Source of the DNA: CAZGKW01 sp964526295
GTDB taxonomy: Bacteria; Planctomycetota; Phycisphaerae; FEN-1346
DNA length: 58,610 nt
Reading direction: 5' to 3'
NCBI GenBank assembly: GCA_964526295.1
Contig: CAZGKW010000027.1
Coordinates: 1-58,610 of the forward strand
In this document: one piece after another, positions 42,521-52,133 of the stretch
Position numbering within the stretch: the first letter of the stretch is position 1
Layout of the letters: each line of letters starts with the position of its first letter
Program-made: the position numbers and the translations under genes
The notes under the pieces: generated by a model
Told to the model about the DNA's origin: nothing
Seen by the model: the letters and a program-made list of their open reading frames with translations, nothing else
The model's database searches: none

Positions 42521-43612
42521 CTAAGAAGTCCGGCGGTGCCGGAAGCGATCGACAGCCACGGCGGCCACGATGACCACCCCGACGACCATGTCGCGGTAGT
42601 AGTCCTCGACGCCGAGCAGGACGCAGAAGTTCCGCAGCTCGGCCATCAGGAGGGCCCCGACGAGGGTGCCCAGGACGCTGCCCCGCCCGCCGGCGAGCGA
42701 CCCGCCCCCGATCACCACCGCTGCGATGACGTCCAGCTCCATCCCCCGGGCCGTGGTCGGGTCGCCGATGCCGTTGTAGCCGTAGTCCATGATGCCGGCC
42801 AGGCCGAACAGGGCCCCCGCTGCCGCGTAAATCCAGAGCTTCGTGGCCGTGACGCGGATGCCACAAAGGCGGGCCGTGGCCTCGTTCGATCCGATGGCGG
42901 AGGCGTGGCGTCCGAAACGCGAAGCCCTGAGGACCACCATGGCCGCCACCACAATGACCAGCGTGGCGAGCACGGCCGAAGAGATGGCCACGCTCCCCTG
43001 CCATCTCAGAGGCGGCTCCGGCCAGTTCAGCTTGCAGAACTCCACGCTCTTGTCCGTGAACCGGGAGATCCAGTTGCGGATGGGATTGATCGTCTGGTTG
43101 CCGGCCAGGCCCTTGGCGGCCCCCCGGGCCAGGGCCATCATGCCGAGCGTCGCAATGAACGGCGGGAGCTTCAGGCCGGTGATGACACCCCCGTTGACGG
43201 CCCCCACGCCGGCCCCGACGGCCATTCCCACGAACAGGGCGCCGAGGGGCACCAGGACCGCCTCGACCTCCCCCATCGGGACGCTTCGGTCGGGGTGCAA
43301 CGCCCGGGCCGTCCAGGCGGCCGTCACCGAGGTCAGGGCGACCACGCTGCCGACCGACAGGTCGATCCCGCCGGAGACGATAATCAGCGTCATGCCGACC
43401 GCCGCCACGACGATCACGACGCTCTGGGTCAGGACCGTGGTCTGGTTGACCGGTGACAGGTAGCCGACGTGACCGCGAAGCACGTACTGGACGAGGCCCC
43501 CGCCGAGGACCAGGACGGTCAGTCCGATGAGCGGCGCCAGCCAGGCCAAGACACGCGACGCCGGTCGTCCCGATGGGGGCGCCAGGCCCGGTTGAGGGTC
43601 GGCTCGGCTCAC
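42521..43612 (-). CDS. Sugar ABC transporter permease, RbsC-like
   Basis: 363 residues from GTG 43612, overlapping the ATPase stop by four bases. About ten hydrophobic segments are seen (WLAPLIGLTVLVLGGGLV, VVIVVAAVGMTLIIVSGGIDLSVGSVVAL, VGAGVGAVNGGVITGLKLPPFIATLGMMALARG, LDVIAAVVIGGGSLAGGRGSVLGTLVGALLMA). GGIDLSVGS and GGxSLxGGxGS are standard for ribose/xylose-type permeases. It is the inner-membrane channel of the transporter encoded with the two upstream genes. Confidence 0.93.
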   Translation of the reverse strand: MSRADPQPGLAPPSGRPASRVLAWLAPLIGLTVLVLGGGLVQYVLRGHVGYLSPVNQTTVLTQSVVIVVAAVGMTLIIVSGGIDLSVGSVVALTSVTAAWTARALHPDRSVPMGEVEAVLVPLGALFVGMAVGAGVGAVNGGVITGLKLPPFIATLGMMALARGAAKGLAGNQTINPIRNWISRFTDKSVEFCKLNWPEPPLRWQGSVAISSAVLATLVIVVAAMVVLRASRFGRHASAIGSNEATARLCGIRVTATKLWIYAAAGALFGLAGIMDYGYNGIGDPTTARGMELDVIAAVVIGGGSLAGGRGSVLGTLVGALLMAELRNFCVLLGVEDYYRDMVVGVVIVAAVAVDRFRHRRTS

Positions 43613-45174
43613 AGTGTCCCTCCGCCCCCCGGAGCAGCAACCGGCGAGCCGCCCGTCGCTACGACCATGACCGCCTCAGGCGTCCACTCGGGCACAGGCC
43701 GCTTCGGAGCCAGCCGACCCCGGTGCATGACGGCCAGCGTGTCGCACACGCCGAGAAGCTCCGGCAGGTAGCTCGAGATCCAGAGGACCGCCCTGCCCTG
43801 GGCGGCCAGCTCGCCGATCAGGGCGTAGATGTCCGCCTTCGAGCCCACGTCGATGCCTCGCGTCGGCTCGTCCAGGAGGAGGACATCGGCTTCCTGGTGA
43901 AGCAGGCGGGCCAGGGCGACCTTCTGCTGGTTCCCCCCCGATAGCGATCGGATCGGGGCGTCGGGCCCGCGCGTCCGGATGCCCAGTCGGTTGATCCAGC
44001 GGTTCGCGGCGGCGGCGACGCGCCGGCCGCTCACCAGTCCCCATCGCCGATACGGCCCGAGCCGGCTCAGGGCCAGGTTCTCGGCCACCGTCAGGTCCGG
44101 CGCGAGGCCCTCGCCCTTGCGGTCTTCCGACAGGTACCCGACACCGTGCCTGACCATCCTGGCCGGCGTCCAGTCGGTCGTCGTGACGCCCTTGACGCGG
44201 ACCTGCCCCGAACGGACGGGGGCCAGGCCGAAAACGGCCCGGACGAGCTCCGTCCGCCCGGCGCCAACCAGGCCCGCGATGCCGAGCACCTCGCCCCGGC
44301 GGAGCTCCAGGTCCACGCTCCGCGGCAGCGGCTCACCGCCCAGGCCCGCCAGGTCGAGGACGACCTCGCCGATCTCGTGCGGCGTCCGGCGATAGACTTC
44401 CCTCAGTTCCCGTCCCACCATCCGGCGGATGATCTCGGCGGTGGGCGTGGCGACGGTCTCGCCCGACCCGACGCCGTGGCCGTCCCGCAGCACGGTGAAT
44501 CGGTCCGAAACCTCGCGGATCTCCTCCAGGACGTGGCTGATGTAGATGACGCTCACGCCGCGGTCGCGGAGCCGGCGGATGACGCCGAACAGGACCTCGG
44601 TGTCGGCGTGGCTCAGGCTGGAGGTGGGCTCGTCCATGACGACGATGCGGGCCCGCGCGGCCAGGGCCCGGGCCACCTCGACGAGCTGCTGGGCGCTGAC
44701 GCTCAGGTCGCCGGCCCGCCTGGCGGGATGGATGTCCGGATGCCGGAGGAGCTCGAGCGCCTCGACGGCGCGGCGGCGCATCTCGCTCCACCGGACGAAG
44801 CCGAGGCGAGACGGCTCGGCCCCGAGGAGGATGTTCTCTTCGACCGTAAGGTCGGGCGCGAGACTCAGCTCCTGGTAGATCATGGCCACGCCGGCCTGGC
44901 GGGCGACCAGCGGCGTCACCGGACGGTAGGGCCGGCCGTCGAGGGCCATGCGGCCCGCATCCGGCCGGACGGCCCCCGACAGGACCTTCATGAGGGTGCT
45001 CTTGCCGGCCCCGTTTTCGCCGACGAGGGCGTGCACCTCGCCGGGGCGGACCTCCAGGTCGACGTCGCGGAGGGCCTGCGTGGAGCCGAAGGCTTTCGAG
45101 ATGCCGCTCATGAGGAGCCGCGGGCCATCATCGCCGGGCGTCGCCGGATGAGAGGGCTGGCTCGGGTCGCTCAT
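43609..45174 (-). CDS. Sugar ABC transporter ATPase, RbsA-like
   Basis: 521 residues with two fused ATPase halves, as in RbsA/XylG. First half: Walker A GENGAGKST, signature LSVSAQQLVEVARAL, Walker B IVVMDEPTSSLS. Second half: degenerate loop GLVGAGRTEL in place of Walker A, then signature LSGGNQQKVALARLL and Walker B VLLLDEPTRGID. The alternation of one normal and one degenerate nucleotide site is typical. Couples ATP hydrolysis to import through the permease. Starts 13 bp after the binding-protein stop. Confidence 0.95.
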   Translation of the reverse strand: MSDPSQPSHPATPGDDGPRLLMSGISKAFGSTQALRDVDLEVRPGEVHALVGENGAGKSTLMKVLSGAVRPDAGRMALDGRPYRPVTPLVARQAGVAMIYQELSLAPDLTVEENILLGAEPSRLGFVRWSEMRRRAVEALELLRHPDIHPARRAGDLSVSAQQLVEVARALAARARIVVMDEPTSSLSHADTEVLFGVIRRLRDRGVSVIYISHVLEEIREVSDRFTVLRDGHGVGSGETVATPTAEIIRRMVGRELREVYRRTPHEIGEVVLDLAGLGGEPLPRSVDLELRRGEVLGIAGLVGAGRTELVRAVFGLAPVRSGQVRVKGVTTTDWTPARMVRHGVGYLSEDRKGEGLAPDLTVAENLALSRLGPYRRWGLVSGRRVAAAANRWINRLGIRTRGPDAPIRSLSGGNQQKVALARLLHQEADVLLLDEPTRGIDVGSKADIYALIGELAAQGRAVLWISSYLPELLGVCDTLAVMHRGRLAPKRPVPEWTPEAVMVVATGGSPVAAPGGGGTL

Positions 45175-45187
45175 CGCTCGCCCGCGG

Positions 45188-46186
45188 CTACTTCAGGTAT
45201 TCGTCCAGCGGCGGATGGACGAGGCGCTGGATGTCCGGGTCGTCGAGGTTCTCCGGCGTGATCAGGACGACGCCGGTGTCGATCCGCTTGGGCACCTCCT
45301 GGCCGCGGACATGGGCCACGACCGTCTTGACCCCGTCGTAGCCCATGCGGAACGGGTCCTGGACGACCGTGGCATGCATCTCGCCCCCTCTCAGGCCGGC
45401 GAGGAGCTTGTCGGAAGCATCGAAGCCGATGAAGATGACGTTGCCGGCCCGGCCCGCGCCGCGCAGGGCCTCCAGCATGCCGTAGGCGCTGGACTCGTTC
45501 GGGCAGAAGATGCCTTCCACCTGCCCCTCGCCGAAACGGGTCAGCAGGGCGTCGGCCGTCCGGCGGGCCTCGCTGATGGTCGCCCCGGCGTACTGGTTCT
45601 TCGAGGCGACCTCGATTTCCGGGTGCCGGGCGATCTCGTCCAGGAACCCCCGCTCGCGGTTGCCGGTGGAGGCATGCCCCACGGCGTATCGCATGAGGAC
45701 GACCTTCCCGCCGTCGGGCCCGAGCAGCTCGGCCATCCGCTGCCCGGCCAGGGCGCCGCCCTTGTAGTTGTCCGTCGCGACGAAGCTGACGTAAGCGTCC
45801 TCGTCCTTCAGACCGGAGTCGATGATGACGACGGGAATGCCGGCGTCCCTGGCGGCCCGGACGGGCCGGATGAGGGCCTCCTCGTCGACCGGCGCCAGAA
45901 CGATGCCGCCGACCCGGTCGCCGAGGAACGTCTCGACGACCTGGATCTGGCCGCGGCGGTCGTCTTCGACCAGCGGGCCCTGCCAGATCACCTCGACGTC
46001 GCCCAGCTCACGTTCGGCCTTCACGGCGCCGGCGTGGATGGACTTCCAGAACTCGTGGGTCGTGCCCTTGGGAATGACGGCGATCTTGAGGGCGGCGTCG
46101 TCGGTGCCGCCATCGTGGCCGCACCCGGCTGCCGCCAGCCACAGGATCGAGCCTGCTAGGACCGCCACAATGAGGGACCGCTGCAT
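45188..46186 (-). CDS. Sugar-binding lipoprotein, RbsB-like
   Basis: 332 residues from ATG 46186, with GGAGG upstream; the longer frame from 46228 lacks a ribosome site. Lipobox LAAAGC near residue 22, so membrane-anchored. The periplasmic-binding-protein fold of family 4 is evident: KIAVIPKGTTHEFWKSIHAGAVKAEREL, GIVLAPVDEEALIRPVRAARDAGIPVVIIDSGL, VSFVATDNYKGGALAGQRMAELL, FCPNESSAYGMLEALR, FIGFDASDKLLAGLRGGEMHATVVQDPF. It feeds a pentose or related sugar to the permease. First gene of the operon; the specific sugar cannot be read from sequence. Confidence 0.93.
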   Translation of the reverse strand: MQRSLIVAVLAGSILWLAAAGCGHDGGTDDAALKIAVIPKGTTHEFWKSIHAGAVKAERELGDVEVIWQGPLVEDDRRGQIQVVETFLGDRVGGIVLAPVDEEALIRPVRAARDAGIPVVIIDSGLKDEDAYVSFVATDNYKGGALAGQRMAELLGPDGGKVVLMRYAVGHASTGNRERGFLDEIARHPEIEVASKNQYAGATISEARRTADALLTRFGEGQVEGIFCPNESSAYGMLEALRGAGRAGNVIFIGFDASDKLLAGLRGGEMHATVVQDPFRMGYDGVKTVVAHVRGQEVPKRIDTGVVLITPENLDDPDIQRLVHPPLDEYLK

Positions 46187-46340
46187 GGCGAAGGGCCTCC
46201 TGGAAGAAACCCGGCGTCGAACGAACACCGATGACGCGTCCGGGGCGATTCCTCAGAAACCCCCCTGGACGGCGTCATCCTACGAGGGCCCGCGCGGGAC
46301 CGTCAAGCAAAGAACAGGGCGGCCCACGGTGTGACAGTGC

Positions 46341-46370
46341 TTGACCGGCCGGGCCCAACGTTTTTATGCT
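46341..46370 (+). promoter_or_regulatory. Possible sigma-70-type promoter for the TPR-rtcA operon
   Basis: TTGACC (46341-46346) and TATGCT (46365-46370) with an 18-bp spacer. The only ATG in frame upstream of a ribosome site (46366) falls inside the -10, so it cannot be the start if this promoter is used. The following AGGAGG (46376-46381) leaves a very short leader, which weakens the case. Confidence 0.4.
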
Positions 46371-46389
46371 TGGTCAGGAGGACCGTTCA

Positions 46390-47955
46390 GTGGGCGGACA
46401 CGTCGTCCATGGCCAGCCGCGGTCGTCCGCCCAGGAGGCGGCGCTACGCCCGTTGTGGCCCATGGCGCCGACCATCGCCGCGGCCGTCGCGGCCGGGGCG
46501 TTCCTTCTCACGGGTGCCGGCCTGTGGCCGGCGACGGGGCTTGCGGCCGAGCCCTCCGACCCGTGGGAGGTGCATCGCCGGGCCGGCGAGGCCGCCCTGA
46601 AGGCGGGCGACTTCGCCAAGGCCGAGGCCGAGTTCCGGGCCGCCTTCGACATCGCCGAAGCATCGGGCCGGCGCGACCTGCGTCTCGCCAAGAGCGGTCA
46701 CAACCTGGCCTACGTTCACCAGGTCCGCGGCTCGTATGCCGAGGCCGGGCGGCTCCTGGAGCAGGCCCTGACGCTCCTCGAGCGGCTTCGGGGCCCCCGG
46801 CATCCCGACGTTGCCGCCGCCATGAACAACCTCGCCCTGCTCCGCCGGACCCAGGGCCGGTACGACGAAGCCGAACGGCTGCTCCGCACCGCGCTGGCCG
46901 TCCGGGTCCGCACGTTGGGGCCCGATCACCCGCTGGTCGCCACGACGCTCAGCAACCTGGCCGAGGTCCACCGGACCCGGGGCGAGTACGACGAGGCCCT
47001 CCCCCACTACCGCCGGGCCCTGAAAGTCCTCGAAGATGCGCGCGGGCCGAACGACCCGCTCGTAGCGGCCCTGCTCGGCAATCTGGCGGCCATGTTCCGC
47101 GAGCAGGACCGTCTCGAAACCGCCGAGATGCTGACCACCAAGGCCATCCGAATCCTCGAGGCCGCTTACGGGCCCGACCACCTGAAGCTCGCCGGCATTC
47201 TGAAACGCCACGGTGACGTGTGCCTGGACGCTCGCCGCTACGACGAGGCCCGCCTCCACTACGAGCGGGCCCTGGCGATCCGGGAGGAGATGCAACGCAA
47301 GGACCACCCCGCCGTGGCGGAGGTGCTCATAGCGATGGCACTGCTGAAGCGCAAGCAAGGCGACTCGGCCGCCGCCGAGCCGCTGTGTCTGCGGGCCGTC
47401 GGCATCCTGACGGGGGCGTTCGGGCCGAACCACCCCGAGCTCGCCGGGGCACTGGAAGTCCTGGCCCGCATCTGGCGGACGCTCGGCCGCATCGAGAAGG
47501 CCGAGGCGACCGCGAGGCGCTCATTGGAGGTCCGGGAGTCCGTCTTCGGCCCGGCCCACCCGGAGGTGGCCGCAAGTCTGGCGTGCCTGGCGGACGTGCT
47601 GCGGTCTGGCGACCGGGCGGCCGAGGCCATCGCTCCCGCGTCGCGGGCCTTGCGGATCTGCGAGTCGTCCCTCGGGCCGCAGCACCCGGAGACGGCCGCC
47701 CAAGCCTCCCGGTTGGGTTTGTTACACGTCGATCTCGAACGCTTCGCCGAGGCGGAGCCGCTCATGCGGCGGGCGGTGGCCATCCGGGAGAAGGTGTTCG
47801 GGGCCCGTCATCCCCGCGTCGCGTCGGCCTTGGAGAACCTGGCGGCGGTCCTGCACCGCCTGGGCCGCGACGAGGAGGCCGACGCGCTGGCGGCCCGTGC
47901 CCAGGCCATCTGGGACGAGGCCCGGCGTGATGCGGGCTCGGGGGCCCCGCGATGA
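46390..47955 (+). CDS. Secreted TPR protein (kinesin-light-chain-type repeats)
   Basis: 521 residues if started at GTG 46390, eight bases after AGGAGG; ATG 46366 and ATG 46462 are alternatives, the last giving a cleaner signal peptide (MAPTIAAAVAAGAFLLTGAGLW). Then about ten TPR units of the 42-residue kinesin-light-chain type, each with GPxHPxVA between helices: LRGPRHPDVAAAMNNLALL, LGPDHPLVATTLSNLAEV, YGPDHLKLAGILKRHGDV, FGPNHPELAGALEVLARI, FGPAHPEVAASLACLADV, FGARHPRVASALENLAAV. A protein-protein binding scaffold, probably periplasmic. Its stop overlaps the rtcA start (ATGA). Confidence 0.85.
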   Translation: MGGHVVHGQPRSSAQEAALRPLWPMAPTIAAAVAAGAFLLTGAGLWPATGLAAEPSDPWEVHRRAGEAALKAGDFAKAEAEFRAAFDIAEASGRRDLRLAKSGHNLAYVHQVRGSYAEAGRLLEQALTLLERLRGPRHPDVAAAMNNLALLRRTQGRYDEAERLLRTALAVRVRTLGPDHPLVATTLSNLAEVHRTRGEYDEALPHYRRALKVLEDARGPNDPLVAALLGNLAAMFREQDRLETAEMLTTKAIRILEAAYGPDHLKLAGILKRHGDVCLDARRYDEARLHYERALAIREEMQRKDHPAVAEVLIAMALLKRKQGDSAAAEPLCLRAVGILTGAFGPNHPELAGALEVLARIWRTLGRIEKAEATARRSLEVRESVFGPAHPEVAASLACLADVLRSGDRAAEAIAPASRALRICESSLGPQHPETAAQASRLGLLHVDLERFAEAEPLMRRAVAIREKVFGARHPRVASALENLAAVLHRLGRDEEADALAARAQAIWDEARRDAGSGAPR

Positions 47956-48968
47956 TCACGATCGACGGATCGATGGGCGAAGGCGGCGGGCAGGTGCTGC
48001 GGACCTCGCTCGCCCTGGCGACCGTCACCGGCCGGGCCTTCCGGATGGAGAACATCCGGGCGGGGCGGAGGAAGCCCGGTCTCCTGCGCCAGCATCTGAC
48101 GGCCGTCCGGGCGGCCGCCGAGATCTCGCAGGCGGAACTCCGCGGCGACGCCCTGCAATCGATGGAGCTGGTCTTCGAGCCCGGTCCCGTGCGGCCGGGG
48201 ACTTATCACTTCAGCGTCGGGACGGCCGGCAGTGCGACGCTCGTCTTTCAGACCGTCCTGCCGGCGCTGGCTCTGGCGGCCGGGCCCTCGGAGCTGGTGC
48301 TGGAGGGCGGGACGCACAACCCCTGGGCCCCGCCTTACGATTTCCTGGAGAAGGTCCTCCTGCCGGTCCTCTCGCGGATGGGGCCGCGGGTCCGGACCCA
48401 GCTCGACCGGCCGGGGTTCTACCCGGCGGGCGGGGGCCGGTTCCGGGCATGGATCGAGCCGGTCGCCAAGCTCGGGCCGCTGGAGCTTCTCGACCGCGGA
48501 CCCGTCGTCCGCTGCGGCGCGACGGCGCTCGTCTCGAACCTGCCGGCCCATATCGCCGAGCGGGAACTGCGCGTCGTTCACCGGAAACTCGGATGGCCGA
48601 CCGACGGCCTTCGCGTCGAGCCGGTAAAGGACCCGGCCGGGCCGGGCAACGCGCTGCTCCTGGAGATAGAGTCGGCGAACGTGACGGAGCTGGTGACGGG
48701 CTTCGGCCAACGCGGCGTGCGGGCCGAGACGGTGGCCTCGCGGGCCGTCCGCGACGCCCGCCGCTATCTCGACGCCGAGGCCCCGGTTGGCGAGCACTTG
48801 GCCGACCAGCTCCTTGTACCGCTGGCCCTGGCCGGCGGGCGGTTCCGCACCCTGAAACCCACCCCCCACACGACGACCAACGTCGGGGTGATCCGGCACT
48901 TCATCGACGTCCAGATCACGGCGACCGAGCTGGCGGCGGACGTGTGGGAAATCACCGCCCGACCGTAA
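47952..48968 (+). CDS. rtcA: RNA 3'-terminal phosphate cyclase RtcA
   Basis: 338 residues. It turns RNA 3'-phosphate ends into 2',3'-cyclic phosphates using ATP, through a covalent His-AMP. Conserved segments are all there: MITIDGSMGEGGGQVLRTSLALA at the start, RRKPGLLRQHLTAVRAAAEIS, GSATLVFQTVLPAL, GGTHNPWAPPYDFLEKVLLP, FYPAGGGRF, and the catalytic His in TPHTTTNVGVIRHF near residue 303. Length is normal. No rtcB or rtcR is nearby; instead it is translationally coupled to a secreted TPR gene, an unexpected partner. Confidence 0.95.
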   Translation: MITIDGSMGEGGGQVLRTSLALATVTGRAFRMENIRAGRRKPGLLRQHLTAVRAAAEISQAELRGDALQSMELVFEPGPVRPGTYHFSVGTAGSATLVFQTVLPALALAAGPSELVLEGGTHNPWAPPYDFLEKVLLPVLSRMGPRVRTQLDRPGFYPAGGGRFRAWIEPVAKLGPLELLDRGPVVRCGATALVSNLPAHIAERELRVVHRKLGWPTDGLRVEPVKDPAGPGNALLLEIESANVTELVTGFGQRGVRAETVASRAVRDARRYLDAEAPVGEHLADQLLVPLALAGGRFRTLKPTPHTTTNVGVIRHFIDVQITATELAADVWEITARP

Positions 48969-49129
48969 GAAGCGCCGCGAGCCGGTGTCCGCCAAGGGAG
49001 GTCGGGCAGGAGTTGCCGTCTCCGCCGACCCCCTCCGGGGTTATACCCAAGGGCGCCCCGACCGCGAGGGCCGCCCTCGGTTGCGACGTCGGGGTGCAAA
49101 CACGCCATGCCGCAAGGGGACTTTACAGG

Positions 49130-50905
49130 ATGGAACGTGCGATCAGCCCTCAACGAACACTCGCCGCAATGGCCGCAGCCTTTCTGACAACGCTCGCCCT
49201 TGGGCCGGGCGCGTGGGCCCAGGACGCATCGCTTGCCGAGCCGCCGCACTGGCCGCTGGGGCTGAAGCTCCCCGACGACCTCGGCGGAAAGCGGGGCCGG
49301 GGCGAAGCGAAGGCCGACGTCCTCGTCTGGACGCCGCCGGGCGCCGAACGCATCCGGGCGATGCTCATCATCCCGAACAACTCCGACTCGAAGATCTTCG
49401 GCGAGCACGCCGCCCTGCGCGAGGCGGCCACCCGGCACGGGATGGGCATCGTCTACCTCCGCTCCTTCCAGACCGGCATCGAGCACCGGACCGAGGCCCC
49501 GGACGAGCCCGACCGCATCCAGAAGGTACTCGACCTCGTGGCCGAGACGACCGGCGTCCGCGAATACCGCCACGCGCCGTGGATCACGTTCGGCAAGTCG
49601 AGCCGCGGCGAGTTCCCCTTCCGCATGGCCTGGCTCTTCCCCGAACGGACCATCGCCTCGGTCACGTACCACGGCGAGACGCCGACCTGGCCGCCGCTGC
49701 CCTGGAACCGACTCGGCGACGAGACCATCCTCCAGGTCAACGCCAACGGCGAGACGGAATGGGGGGGCACCTGGTTCAATCACGTCCGGCCGGCGCTGCT
49801 GAACTACCGGGCCCGGACGGCGTGGCTCCCCCACCAGGCCGTCGCCAAGGGCATCGGCCACGGCGACTATCCCGACACGCACGGCAGCAAGGGCTGGGGC
49901 AAGCCGGTCCGACCGGGCGAGACGAGCGTCCTCCGGGTTTGGGACTATTTGGCGCTTTTCATCGAAAAGGCCCTCGCCCTCCGCGTCCCCGAGGGCGCCT
50001 ATCCCACCGACGGGCCGATCCGCCTGAAGCAGGTCGATGCATCGAAGGGTTACCTGATCGACCGGTTCGCCGTAGAGGAGCTGTTCCAGGTGCCGCACCT
50101 GCCGCTCAGGGAAGGACCCGACGGCTACCTGCCGGGCGGCGGCGAGGAGGCCCCTGTCAGCGGGTACGCCTCCTTCGAACCGCCCGCGGGGTTCGCGCCG
50201 CCGGAGGGCGTCCCCGTGGTCAAGCCCGACACGAGCGTCCAGGGCCTGAACGATTGGGTCGTCGCGACCCTTGACTTCCCCATGAAGGCCGACCCGATGC
50301 TCGAGCCGAAAGAGTTGAAAGACCTCCGGCCGAGGCCCGGCGACACGGTGGCGATCGACGGCCGGACGGCGACGTTCCAGCGGATCGCGCCGAAGCACGT
50401 CGCCAAGGAGGGCGGCATCGCGCTCGGCACGGGTCTGCGGCCTGCCTCCAGGTTTACGATGCTCGCGTTCACCGTGCTGCAGATCGACGAGCGGAAGCAC
50501 TACAAGCTCATCGCCCCGTTCACGGCGGCGACGCGGCAGCAGACGGTCCTGGCCGGCGTGCCGGTCCGCCACAAGCAGGTGCTGGACCTCGCGCCGGGCC
50601 GTTATCCGCTGCTGATGGTGCTTCGCATGACGGTCCAGTGGGGCCGGATCGGACCGTGGCTGGAGGACGTGACGGCAGAGGAGGTGGCCCGGGCCCGCGA
50701 GATCCAGGCCGAGGCCGACGAGCGGGCCGCCGAGCTGGTCCGCATCAAGGCCGCCGGCCCGACGCCGCCGGAGAAGCTGATCCGCAAGGCCGCCGACGTG
50801 CCCGAGGCCGAACGGAAGAAAATGTTCTGGGTCGCCGACCGCGAGCTGGCCGAGGCCTGGCTCAAGCTCCACGCCGTCCACGACCCCGACGCCACGCTGA
50901 AGTAG
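49130..50905 (+). CDS. Secreted alpha/beta-hydrolase-like protein
   Basis: 591 residues from ATG 49130 (AAGGGGA upstream), with signal peptide ending near GAWAQDA. Residues about 60-280 look like an alpha/beta hydrolase: DVLVWTPPGAERIRAMLIIPNNSDSKIFGEH, GMGIVYLRSFQTG, then WITFGKSSRGEFPFRMAWLFPERTIASVTYHGETPTWP, where GKSSRG takes the place of the nucleophile elbow but does not fit GXSXG exactly. LPHQAVAKGIGHGDYPD may carry the His. The C-terminal part has a beta domain (RPGDTVAIDGRTATFQRI) and a helical end. I would call it a planctomycete-type hydrolase family of unknown substrate. It starts 161 bp after rtcA and may be separate. Confidence 0.7.
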   Translation: MERAISPQRTLAAMAAAFLTTLALGPGAWAQDASLAEPPHWPLGLKLPDDLGGKRGRGEAKADVLVWTPPGAERIRAMLIIPNNSDSKIFGEHAALREAATRHGMGIVYLRSFQTGIEHRTEAPDEPDRIQKVLDLVAETTGVREYRHAPWITFGKSSRGEFPFRMAWLFPERTIASVTYHGETPTWPPLPWNRLGDETILQVNANGETEWGGTWFNHVRPALLNYRARTAWLPHQAVAKGIGHGDYPDTHGSKGWGKPVRPGETSVLRVWDYLALFIEKALALRVPEGAYPTDGPIRLKQVDASKGYLIDRFAVEELFQVPHLPLREGPDGYLPGGGEEAPVSGYASFEPPAGFAPPEGVPVVKPDTSVQGLNDWVVATLDFPMKADPMLEPKELKDLRPRPGDTVAIDGRTATFQRIAPKHVAKEGGIALGTGLRPASRFTMLAFTVLQIDERKHYKLIAPFTAATRQQTVLAGVPVRHKQVLDLAPGRYPLLMVLRMTVQWGRIGPWLEDVTAEEVARAREIQAEADERAAELVRIKAAGPTPPEKLIRKAADVPEAERKKMFWVADRELAEAWLKLHAVHDPDATLK

Positions 50906-50923
50906 CCTCAGCCCAACGACAGG

Positions 50924-52027
50924 TCAGCCTTCGGCGGTCAGGCCGTCCAGCTCGCCGAGGGCCGCCCGCAGCTTCTCCCGCTCCGCCAGGCACGACCCGT
51001 ACAGCCCTTCGGCGGCCTCGCGGGCCGTCCGACGCGAGACCGTGTACGGATCGGCGACGACCTCTTCCTCGACGGTGCGGACCCAGTCGGCCGGGACGGC
51101 CGCGATGCCCCGCAGCGCCCCCGCCAGGCCCCCCGCCACGTAGGCCTTGCAGTCGGTGTCGCGGCCCAGGTTGACGGCGTAGACGATGGCCTCCCGGGGC
51201 TGCCCGTCGGCCATGCGTAAACACGCCAGGCCGCCCGAGAGGACCTCGACGGCGTTCGAGGCGTGCCGCCCGGCGTATCGCGCCTCGTAGAGCGGCCTCA
51301 GGTCCCGCCAGTCGCCGGCTTCGCCGGCCCAGGCCTGGCCCTGCTCGACCTCCGCCCGCGGCTCGCCGGGGAGCTGCGCCAGGGCCGCACCGATGACCGA
51401 ATCGACGGTCGCGGCTGGCCGCAGGGCCTCGGCTGTCGCCGCGGCGAGGCCCGCGGCCACCTCCAGGGCAAAGTTCCCCGGCCGCCCTTGAGTGTCCTTC
51501 AGGCGTCCGACGTCGAGGGCATCGCGGGCCGCCGCGTCCGGCCGGCAGGCGTTGACCATCCCGACCGGCATGATCATCTTCGAAGTCCCAATGAAGCCAG
51601 GCCAGGAGGCGTGCCGGCCGATGTCCCACGGCGGCATCCCCGCCTTGATCAGGTCGTAGATCACCCGGTCCTGGCACCGCAGGAGGTAGCCGAAACGGTC
51701 GGGGTCGATCTCGTCGAGCCACGTCCGGGCGAGGTCGTCGACGGTAATCCGGCCGCCCTTCTTCAGGATCGCGCTCGTGCACAGGCGGTGCCGCTCGAAG
51801 CCGTCCTCGGTCATGCCGGGCGGTCGATGGTGGGCATGGACGACCCAGTCGGGGCCGAACCGCCGGGGGTGGCGGCGGGCCTCGACGTCCTGCGGCACGA
51901 GCCGGTCGAGGAGGCCGAACCGCTCCTCGATCTCGCGCCACGAGAGCCCCTCCGTGACGTCGCCCATCGAGTTGCCGATCGTTCCGGCCGCCTCGCATCC
52001 GTAGATTCGCGAGAGAAGCGCGTCCAT
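50924..52027 (-). CDS. ADP-ribosylglycohydrolase family protein
   Basis: 367 residues from ATG 52027. The family's metal-binding segments are recognisable: YGCEAAGTIGNSMGDVTEGLSWREIEERFG at the start and VNLGRDTDCKAYVAGGLAGALRGI near residue 285 (the DTD metal pair). Such enzymes cleave ADP-ribose from proteins or small molecules using Mg2+. Planctomycetes have many divergent copies, some probably acting on other N-glycosides. Cytoplasmic. Last gene of a minus-strand series with a clan-A glycosidase and a Gfo/Idh/MocA protein, 106 bp behind the former. Confidence 0.85.
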   Translation of the reverse strand: MDALLSRIYGCEAAGTIGNSMGDVTEGLSWREIEERFGLLDRLVPQDVEARRHPRRFGPDWVVHAHHRPPGMTEDGFERHRLCTSAILKKGGRITVDDLARTWLDEIDPDRFGYLLRCQDRVIYDLIKAGMPPWDIGRHASWPGFIGTSKMIMPVGMVNACRPDAAARDALDVGRLKDTQGRPGNFALEVAAGLAAATAEALRPAATVDSVIGAALAQLPGEPRAEVEQGQAWAGEAGDWRDLRPLYEARYAGRHASNAVEVLSGGLACLRMADGQPREAIVYAVNLGRDTDCKAYVAGGLAGALRGIAAVPADWVRTVEEEVVADPYTVSRRTAREAAEGLYGSCLAEREKLRAALGELDGLTAEG

Positions 52028-52133
52028 GGCTGGTGCCCTTGTCTGAAAACGGTCTGCCGGGGAAGTTGGGCCTGCCCCGCCGGACGGCCGATCGGCGGGA
52101 CACACAGGACGCGGCGCCCCGCGACCCGGTGAG

